A program made the position numbers and the translations under genes. Below, one piece after another: positions 55,791-64,000 of a DNA stretch of 64,000 bases. The DNA comes from Ligula intestinalis (Eukaryota > Platyhelminthes > Cestoda > Diphyllobothriidea > Diphyllobothriidae): contig JAYGXS010000010.1 of the NCBI GenBank assembly GCA_036362985.1, positions 7,920,963 through 7,984,962 of the forward strand, in the 5' to 3' direction. The notes under the pieces were generated by a model. It did no database searches. It saw nothing but the letters and a program-made list of their open reading frames with translations, and was not told the DNA's origin. Within the stretch, counting starts at the first letter, position 1, and every line of letters begins with the position of its first letter.

Positions 55791-56316
55791 AGTTTGGTTT
55801 TGTGTGAGGCTTAGTGTTGGGAGTACTTACCCTTCCCGAAATGTGGCGCAAACCCACCTATTTTAAGCGGGTGGAACTTTCCTATTCCTGTGTCCTGCTT
55901 CGGCCGACACAGAAGTCAACCCTGCTGTTAAAACAAATAAACAGATTCCGTATCCAAGCCATTTTCGCCATCACTCAGATCAGGCAAATTTCCTGTTTAT
56001 AGTTCCAATGCCAGTGACGTTCATCATTAAACCAGTCACGTGGACGTAAGGGGGTGATGAAAACTACCAAGTCCTAAGGGAAGATATATAGATGGTGCAG
56101 GAGATTAGGCACAGTAACCTTCAAAAAGCTGACCCGTTCGTCCGCCTGAAAAGAACAAGAACAATTCTTTCGAAAGATGCGAATTTTGCAGCCCCAATAG
56201 AGCACCCGGCTCATGTAGCTTATGGATGCAGTCACAATTCCTCAATAACGAAAGCACCTAGCATGACCTACAGAGAGATCAGTGATTCAGGCTAATTTTA
56301 CAGATGGCTAGTTCAG

Positions 56317-56460
56317 AAGAAGAAGAAGAAGAAGAAGAAGAAGAAGAAGAAGAAGGAGAAGAAGAAGAAGAAGAAAAAGAAGAAGAAGAAGAAGAAGAAG
56401 AAGAAGAAGGAGAAGAAGAAGAAGAAAAAGAAGACGAAGAAGAAGACGAAGAAGAAGAAG
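56317..56460. repeat. (GAA)n microsatellite at PLE end
   Basis: About 145 bp, slightly imperfect. Mirrored by a shorter TTC tract at 58165-58215. Confidence 0.95.
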
Positions 56461-57659
56461 CGATCACTGGAACAAGAGGTTTATTGTCCTGACGTTTCGG
56501 ATTCCCGCAGATATCTGCACATGGTTAAAGCATCTTTTCCTTGGTGAAAATTTGAAGATTGTTTAAACAGCAAAATTTAATGGATCCATCAATTTCGAGA
56601 GTGTTTTTAAGTTGCTTCCTCTCCTTGCATAACGTGAATTAACGTCAGAGAAAATACACAATTGAATTCATACAGAAAAAATCGATACAAAACGGCAAGG
56701 TCACTGTAAATGGCCAAGAGGCAATCGATACAGAAGAAATTTTAAACGCTGTAGGCAGAAAAACCTGGTGAAAAAACGTCCAAAGCAAAAGAATATGGGA
56801 AGGGGAATGTGTAAACAGGGAGCCAGTGTTACCAAGGTAGAGTTAGGTACACTACATGCTCCAACTGTTTACATAGGTCGGGTTTAAACCGTCGTATGTA
56901 GGTTGCCTCCAGGTAGCGTAAGATGCGAGTTGTTCGTGCCTGAACAAGTACTCGGAAGGAGGTTTTATGGTCCACGTAATGACCCGTATCTAGCAGGTGT
57001 TCAGTAATTGATGAGCGGGAGTTCGTTTTTCTTGCTTAAACAACCAGCTGGGTAAGTGCTCCTTGGCTCTTGTGGCCTATCGCCTTTGCGTTCGCCCTAT
57101 GCACTTGCATCCGCAAGTGCATGTAAATTCATAAACACAGTTTGAAGTGGCATGCATCGGCAAGGCATCCCTTGCACGAGGAATCGGTAAAAGCTTGGTT
57201 GGATTGCAAATTATAAGCTCAGTGGCATAATATGTCCTTTCAATGGCATTAAGTAGTCGTCGCTTGATCGTATTGAAAATGTTGTCGCCCTTAAATGGCA
57301 AAGATATGAAAATGGGCTTCTTGGGAACTGACTGTTCTGTCATTTTGGGTCGTTATGCTTTGCTATATTTGTCTATAAACCGTGTTGGGTATCCGCGCTT
57401 CTGCAGAGTTTCTTTAAGGTTAGTTATTTCCGCTTCCAATGTATCCATAGAACAGATTTTTCTCGTTCTCTGGAAGAGAGCGCATACCAAGTTTCGTTTC
57501 CATTGAATGTACATGCACTTGCGGATGCAAGTACATAGGGCGAACGCATAGGCAATAGGCCACAAGAGCAAAAGAGCACTTACCCAGCTGGTTGTTTAAG
57601 CAAGAAAAACGAACTCCCGCTCATCAATTACTGAACACCTGCTAGATACGGGCCATTAC

Positions 57660-57893
57660 GTGGACCTTAAAACCTCCTTCCAAGTACTTGTTCAGGCACG
57701 AACAACTCACACCTTACGCTACCTGGAGGCAGCCTACATACGGCGGTTTAAACCCGACCTATGTAAACAGTTGGAGCATGTAGTGAACCTAACTCTACCT
57801 TGGTATCACTGGCTCCCTGTTTACACATTCCCCTTCTCATATTCTTTTGCTTTGGACGTTTTTCCCTCAGTTTTTGCTGCCTACAGCGTTTAA
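57660..57893 (+). pseudogene. PLE lineage E endonuclease C-terminal half in the plus arm
   Basis: Contains LKTSFQVLVQARTTHTLRYL, then EAAYIRRFKPDLCKQLEHVV, the conserved C-terminal block of PLE endonucleases. It is longer and less mutated than the corresponding minus-arm sequence. Confidence 0.75.
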
Positions 57894-58235
57894 ATTCCTA
57901 CTTTATCGATTGCCTCTTGGCCATTTACAGTGACCTTGACATTTTGTATCGATTTTTTATCTATGAATTCGATTGTGTATTTTTTCTGCCGTTAACTCGC
58001 GTTATGCATGGAGAGGAAGCAGCTTAAAAGCACTCTCGAAATTGATGGATCCATTAAATTTTGTTGTTTAAACAATCTTAAAATTTTCACCAGGGAAAAG
58101 ATGCTTTAACCATGTGCAGATATCTGCGGGAATCCGAAACGTCAGGACAATAAACCTCTTGTTCCAGTGATCGCTTCTTCTTCTTCTTCTTCTTCTTCTT
58201 CTTCTTCTTCTTCTGAACTAGCCATCTCTTTATAC

Positions 58236-59345
58236 CCGAGAAAAAGCTGCTGAGGTATAAGATTCAAACTCCCCTGAATGAGGACTGGAGCTGGTTGGCT
58301 TCCAATTAGAGTGAAGCACATGAACCATCTCCACGCTCAGAGAGTATCTCGTTGCATCTTGCTCCAGTGAAGCTATAGTGAGCTACAGAAAGGTTAACGT
58401 AACCACAAAACGGAATCCGAAAAAGACACTGGTAGTGGGGCATATCACCAGTAACAATATTCACAGACCTCCGCCGGAAGGCTGGTAAGATAGCCTGATA
58501 CGCAACTCAACTACAGAAAAATGCATGCAGAACATATGCCACAAGTTCTGTGCCGATTATCTAGTCTGTATGAAACGACCTACGAAAGCACGGAAGACGA
58601 ATAAATTCTAGATGGAAAAACTATTCTGCATAGAAAATAACTCAGCCTGTTCTTTGCACTATGACCAAATGAAAACTATTATCAGGCGTACGCATTTTCT
58701 TAACAAGCCATAAGTAAGGTGTAGAATCATTAGGAACTTCTACGCTCTTCAAACCAAAATAAACCGAGAATAAGCAGGATAAAGAAGTGTGATTCAGTGC
58801 TAGTCTTATAAAAATATGGCTAGGAAGACAAGTTAAACAGCACCTACGAAACTCCCCTCCCCTATCTGACCTCGTTTTTTGCCATACGGCGAGGTCAAAT
58901 CAATTAATCATCACAGGACCCTGCAAAGGGTCCTCACGCACTGGCTGGTCATCCGTCGACATGGTTTCCCTTTGCGTCCCCTTGTTTCAACAATGGCAAA
59001 GAGGCTGAATCCCCGTGTTTCAGAAATTGCGGCCGTTAGAGGGCAACTTATTCACGACGGTCATTAATCAAAGTCCTTGCAAACAACGGAGGACTTTTTG
59101 GAATGTCAAATCAGGGTGTTATCTAGTTTCTTCTGAAAAAAGCTAGATCATTGTCTTCCCATTCTCTCCACTCCCTACATTTTATTCCCCTCTCTTTGCT
59201 GCCTTTCTGACTCGAAAAAAAGGCGAATTAAAGTTCAAATGTGCAAACCACCGTTCACTATTTTTCACATGAAAGCATCAGGATCACTCAAGATAATGCA
59301 AATTAAGTGTTGTAAATAACCACAGGTAACATAATGGGGATCGTC
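58236..59345. other. No gene recognised
   Basis: Short frames only; no domain or repeat was identified. Confidence 0.35.
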
Positions 59346-60440
59346 AATAGAGGAGAATATACGAGTTCCAGGCAGCAGTTCCGAAGAAGAAGATGCGATC
59401 ACTGGAACCAAGACTTTATTTTCCTGACGTTTCGGATTCCGTCGGGAATCCTTAGTCATAGGTAATCGTAAACAGGTCTGCGACATGTGCAGATAAGAGG
59501 TGATACATGCACAGATTGCACGGTATTTATAGTTCACAGCGGTCACCCGCATGCGTACTATAAATGTCCGTTCCTGTAGCCACCACTGAAGGTCTTAATG
59601 CCCTTGCCTTAATGGGGATCAGTGTTTTCCATTCACATATTTTGGTCGATTTTACGAATATAGCCTGAGGTCTATGTCCGATGGTATGCTTATTCTTAGA
59701 GTATCATGGTTGCGGAGCTTGCTCCCCATCTTTTTATTTTAATAATATCACTGAAGGAAAAAAAATTGAAAAGTAGTTTTCCAGGAAGAAATTTGAACTA
59801 GGCAAAGATCCCGAGACTAGCAGAATTAATTGACTTCGCATAAATGCATGACCTCTCATTCAACTGTAGACGGTCGTTGTCTATTAATAAGATAAGTTAA
59901 CTGTTCAATTAGTCAAGAAGGGTGAGACTTTATAGGCCAATAGTTTAGGAGTTATTAGTCTTGGATGTGCGTACCTCATGAAGGAATAGAAAGGAGAGGA
60001 GGTAGTTATCATAGCAAGGCGGTTCACGTGACAATGAAAGCCTGTCAAGCGTGATTAAATAGGGGGGGGGGGGGGGGGCAACGAGCAGTCATAAGGGGGA
60101 GCGAGGAGGCGTGAGCGGGGATGGACATATCGATCGTTACCATAGCAATGCGAGGTTGATCACGTGATCCAGCCGCTTACAGAGCTCTGGTTTTCCTCGC
60201 CGTATTGCAGCGGCCTTAGGAAAGCGTAGGAGACGCCTGGTCGTCGCCCGAAGTACGACCTCATATGCAGTCCTTTGGCCAACCGCATGGCTCGCGTCCA
60301 CTAGGCCCTTCGTGATTGAACTATTGGGTATTTTATTTTCCGCCCTGAGCAACCACTTCGGCATATGCTGCGAAATTGTATGACGTCAATAAATTCTGCT
60401 AGTCTCATGATCTTTGCCTTGTTCGAGTGAAAAAAATATT
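59346..60440 (-). mobile_element. PLE lineage F 3' end
   Basis: 60137-60364 encodes MPKWLLRAENKIPNSSITK, RTAYEVVLRATTRRLLRFPK and RGKPELCKRLDHVINLALLW (endonuclease C-terminal half). The UTR (59385-60136) matches 52013-52600 inverted and 55310-55640 direct. The tail has the lineage-1-like hairpin with CCGAAACGTCAGGA, AATAAA and the terminal motif (minus: GGAACTCGTATATTCTCC near 59355). A G run of 18 lies at 60061-60078. The UTR segment AATTCTGCTAGTCTC recurs inverted at about 60395, another partial foldback. Confidence 0.8.
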
Positions 60441-61550
60441 CAGCATAGTCCACGTGAGGCGGTAAATTTCCCTTTTTTCGAAACCTAGTCCTCCACTTAG
60501 TACACCCTTCCTTATCGCGTTGGCATTTTCGGTCTTTGAACGCCGTTTCAAAGTGCATAGTGCATTTTAGGCGCTAAAAGATAGTTTTGCTTTGAGGTTG
60601 CTACCATTTTGACCAACTTTAAGGTAGTCGGATATGCCCTTGATCATTGTTTAATTTAACTTGCCATGGCTGGTGAGCTTCGTTGAATTACTGCATCGCT
60701 AGTTTAGTGACGTTGGAGCACGAGCCATGGACCAAAACGATATGGTTTGGTTATACGGTAGCTGCTCTATCTTTTGAAAGGTTAGTTGAAAGTTCAAAAT
60801 GATTTTCCTATCAGAAAGGAGTGCTCGAGTGCAGTTCTAATACAGAGTGCCGTACAACACAGCCCCAAGGTGTTTCAATCACACCAGAATGTGGACTTTT
60901 AAATTAGCTGCTTTGTGGCAATCTGCAAAAGGTACAAACAATATGTAAAAATATTTACGGTTATATTATGCACTGTTTCTGCTACTTTTCGGTGTCAGTG
61001 TAAACTCAGATATGTTTTACATAGAAAACTGCCAAATAATTCTTTCCTGAACGGTTTTGGTAGTAAATTACACCTCCTTTGAAGCGGATACATGAAGAAA
61101 TGGAATCTTTCAGTTTATAAAGTGTTTAATTACAATATTTTTGAAACCATGCAACACCCATTCGATTAAAAACGTTTCTAGGCGTTTTTTACCGCTCCTT
61201 TTGAAGTATAAAACGTAGCGCACACCCATTATAACATTTTAGGAACACAGTGTAATGGTCTCCCAACAACATAGAGAAATTCTTTAATTTTCTTTATTTA
61301 AAAGGATACGGATTGTTAACTCCAAACCCTAAATGAAAATGTAGAAACAGATCAGCTTTACAATTATTCTTGAATTAAAAAGCAATGTTAGAACTGAAAG
61401 AACTTAGTGCTCCGGGTATAGAATGGGAAGAAGAAATGTTTTGCTAGCAGACATTTACAAGAATCAAGAGTTTTATGCATGCATCCAATAAAGTATATTT
61501 GCATTGTTATCTTTTATTGAAGGTAGTTTTGCAGACGACTGGAAAGAACT
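60441..61550. other. AT-rich, no gene recognised
   Basis: No domain, repeat or exon seen. Confidence 0.4.
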
Positions 61551-62190
61551 GAAAAGAAGAAGATTCGATTGTTGGGACAACATTTTCATTAGTCTCACGT
61601 TTCGACATCTGTCGCGGATTCTTCATCAGGGACCAGAGCAGAAGGCAGCAGCAGTAGCATAAACGGACAACACATGCAACGAAAGTTGCAGTATTTACAG
61701 GATACAGTCATTTCTACACACTTATGACACTAAAAATTAACGATAATTTTCCTGCTGACTGGCATGCAAGCCGTGACCTGCTTCACTTGCATCACGTATG
61801 GTGGAATTGGGCGTGATGATTACTCGGCCATCTGGTTTCCCAGTGTTGGCGTAAGACGACGCGTTGGCCTGTGCGTTCCCCCATGTGGCAACTTGCTTTG
61901 GCCAACTTGAACCTCAGCACCGAATATGGATTGGAAAAGTCATCGCACTTGTTCATGGACTGGGGGCTCATGAAGCGTGACTCAAGTGATTCTCGCCTAA
62001 CACGGTTATATCTCCGTGCAAAAATTTCGGCCTCATTAAATGACATGCTGCAGTTGTGGACAAAGCAACTACATCTGAGGAACTGACAGACTTCTCAAGA
62101 CGCGAACTGCCGAACACACTGCAGCAGTGCAGTGAAATGATGTCAATTCTCAAGTTGTAGCTCATTTGACTAAGCACAGCCACACATCCA
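61551..62190 (-). mobile_element. PLE lineage A 3' end
   Basis: 61792-62046 encodes FNEAEIFARRYNRVRRESLE and SPQSMNKCDDFSNPYSVLRF (C-terminal endonuclease). The 62040-62180 region is the frameshifted GIY-YIG core. The UTR carries the best hammerhead-like core of the window: CTGATGA (61623-61629), a 19-nt module, then GAAAC (61599-61603). Confidence 0.8.
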
Positions 62191-62930
62191 AATTTGATTA
62201 CTCAAAAGTAACCGACAGTACAACTTCACCTAAGTAATTATTGCTAACAGAAGACGCATTTCAAGAGTTCGTTGAACATTCCATGAGATAGGCCTGTCCC
62301 GAGATTTTTTTGCTCCCCCAGCGTGCTGGTGCGTCTGTCAGTCTGTCTCTGGCAAAACTCACTGTATAGTGATTTGGTCTTACCAGATTCATCGCACACT
62401 TTTTACTGTAGAAGCGAGCATGCAAGTCCTCTTATGAAAGAAGATGAACTACTTGCTGACTGATTTAACTGGTATCCGAAAACCCACTTCAAGTCGCTCG
62501 GTCAACATTGGGCGTTCTTTAATATTCTGCAACCTCAAAAATGACATTTTATGGTGGACTTACGAGTATAATGTTGGTTTCGTGACGCTGGCCGACGTTC
62601 CTACAGGCAAGCCTGACCTCCTTATGCAGGTTACCCATCGGACTGACTGTCACCTCCGAATTTGCGGGGACCTGCTAAAATAACTTCACCCTACTGCTAT
62701 TTTCCTTCTCCTTCTTCACCAATCACCCTACAGAAACGTTTGCTCTCTTACGAGTATGCGAATCTACCTCTTTGTGGGATGACCCAGAGAATAATTTTGA
62801 ATGAGACACTGCTTGATAAAAAAATGCGGTTCATGATGCAAATAGCAACTGTTGTGCACTCGCCTCAGTCATAATGACAAAAGCTGCAGAGGTTTCAAAG
62901 ATATGAGTCCAAAAATAACAGTTTTTTTCC
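62191..62930. other. No gene recognised
   Basis: Two plus-strand frames of 70-80 codons (62444-62683, 62662-62874) show no recognisable domain. Confidence 0.35.
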
Positions 62931-62934
62931 TTTT

Positions 62935-63215
62935 TTACCTTCATTTTCCCCAGAAGAGGAAGAAGAAGTGGAGGCGATTCCTGGGACCTGGTTATAATTA
63001 AGCTGACGTTTCGGAAACTCTCTCGTCTCCATCGTCAGAGCCATGTCCGTTTCCTGCCGTTTGTCTTGAGAGAATGCGTCCTGTCTTAAGTCGGGTTTCA
63101 TAACGGTGCCTCTTACGCGCGTGTAAATCGATTGGACCGATCGATTGGAGGTGGTTGTTTGAATTTCCCTCTTCCTCGCGGGCGCCTTCACGGGAATGAG
63201 TGCCACCTTTTTACA
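62935..63215 (-). mobile_element. PLE lineage C 3' tail
   Basis: Contains CTCTGACGATGGAGACGAG, then TTTCCGAAACGTCAGC (hammerhead-like core, 63009-63038), then CCTGGGACCAGG-type tail sequence and a CTTCTTCTTCCTCTTC tract. Homologous to the tails at 33000-33690. Only the end of a coding frame remains (62895-63206). Confidence 0.65.
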
Positions 63216-63429
63216 CGACTCCTGATAACTGAGACTTTCTTCCTTCGTGGGTTTATGGTCGCTTGCGTCTTTTTCCTCTTGCGAATCCTAAGGTGAGAAT
63301 GCCTTCGCGACCACTTGGGATAAGTGATATTCAGCTGGGGCTAATTACCTCGGACACTCACCTTGTACGCACAGAAACCAAACACGAAAATTTGAATGCA
63401 CTTTTTGCATCATTTTGTAAATGCTTTTC

Positions 63430-64000
63430 TGTTCTCTGACTCGCCAGTTCAGTTCAGTTTATTTGAGGACGGGGAGGAAGGCGTAGGCAATAGACTGTCA
63501 ATGATAAAAATATTATCCAAAGAACTGTTACTGAAATATAGCAAGTAGCGTACTAATTATAATTGGTAGGGCGTCAGATGACATCGGTTGGGTGGTATTC
63601 TAGTGCGCACTGCTTCAAAGGCCCTAAAGATGCCGAGATTACGATATCTAGAGGCAGAATATTCCAAGGTACTACCACCATGTTGGAGAAAAAGACCTTT
63701 TGAGTGTCCAGCCTGGTAATTTGAGAGGATGGCCTCTTAAGTTCGTTTTTGTTGCTAACGCAAAGAAATATCCGGATGCGAGACAACAGTCATTTCTGAC
63801 CACACATGCTATAAATTGTTAGTATCAGGCCTCCCCGTAGCTGTCTGAAGCCCAAAGGAAAGAGGAAGAGATAAGAAAGCCGGGTTTCATAGAGCAGTGA
63901 GCCCTGTCCAATGAAGAGTTTGGTTGCAAGCCTTTGAACATTTCCGAGAATATCGAGGTCCTTCGCGGCTCAGGGCCTCCAAGCTAATATAGCCGACTGC
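63430..64000 (-). pseudogene. CR1-like LINE RT C-terminus and 3' end, truncated by window edge
   Basis: 63574-63786 encodes RRPSSQI-like (seen as LKRPSSQITRLDTQKVFFSN) and VVPWNILPLDIVISASLGPL, matching the C-terminal F-F-x-N-R-V-x-x-A-W-N-x-L-P region of CR1/jockey-group RTs. Frames continue toward 64000 with [15 protein letters not shown] sequence. The 3' end near 63440-63465 has AAATAAACTGAACTGAACTG on the minus strand, giving a polyadenylation signal and a short tandem repeat tail typical of CR1/L2-type LINEs. Confidence 0.7.

Larger units (their letters stand above)
56300..58235. mobile_element. PLE lineage E with inverted terminal tails (about 800-bp arms)
   Basis: 56300-57125 is the reverse complement of 57513-58235 apart from scattered substitutions and a few indels. 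On the minus strand the centre (57077-57571) encodes NLVCALFQRTRKICSMDTLE, LPFKGDNIFNTIKRRLLNAI and CVYEFTCTCGCKCIGRTQRR (first half of the GIY-YIG nuclease, one in-frame stop). The second half of the nuclease occurs in the plus arm: ITEHLLDTGHYVDLKTSFQV and RRFKPDLCKQLEHVVNLTLP. Both arms end in GAA/TTC tracts and the flank GAACTAGCCATCT. Confidence 0.9.

Noticed and set aside
56304..56492. Poly-Glu and poly-Ser frames on both strands
   Set aside because: Both are readings of the GAA/TTC tract at a PLE end.

Overview
This window is eukaryotic, intron-containing and dominated by retroelements. The element families seen together suggest a flatworm, probably a tapeworm of the diphyllobothriid type: many Penelope-like elements (PLEs) with GIY-YIG endonucleases, Ty3/gypsy elements of the kind primed by tRNA-Trp, CR1-like LINEs and tRNA-derived SINEs. 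The species is an inference from element families and exon style; nothing in the window proves it.

One host gene is clearly supported: an ETS transcription factor of the ERG/FLI subfamily on the + strand. Its coding exons are 40149-41322, 46345-46565 and 50332-51384, with canonical splice sites and compatible phases. The complete ETS domain is made by joining the second and third of these. A probable 5' exon in a CpG-rich block ends at 39176, where an ATG abuts a GTAAGC donor. Both main introns and the 3' flank carry retroelement insertions.

Left arm (1-32000). 1-3250 has no recognisable gene. 3250-6350 holds an LTR with a tRNA-Trp-type primer binding site and a PLE broken by two other insertions. 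7822-9575 is a local direct duplication. 10290-14500 is a pile of PLE copies in both orientations. 14845-18850 is a nearly complete CR1-like LINE on the - strand. 19973-25246 is a full-length but inactivated Ty3/gypsy element that landed inside the reverse transcriptase of an older PLE. 25860-29640 holds + strand PLE and CR1 remnants. 29640-31370 is AT-rich and empty.

Middle (32000-51400). This part holds two copies of a 335-bp LTR-like repeat, a PLE tail pair, a CsRn1-like gag/protease fragment, two long perfect-type palindromes, then the ETS gene.

Right arm (51600-64000). Nearly all recognisable sequence is PLE 3' ends, many joined head-to-head. They include a 1000-bp chimera bounded by a 12-bp target duplication about 225 bp after the ETS stop codon. 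The window ends inside a CR1-like LINE.

The most interesting non-coding signal is in the PLE tails. At least eight copies carry a hammerhead-ribozyme-like core with a constant 19-nt stem-II module between CUGANGA and GAAA. Divergent PLE lineages also share a terminal motif lying beyond their TTC-rich tract.
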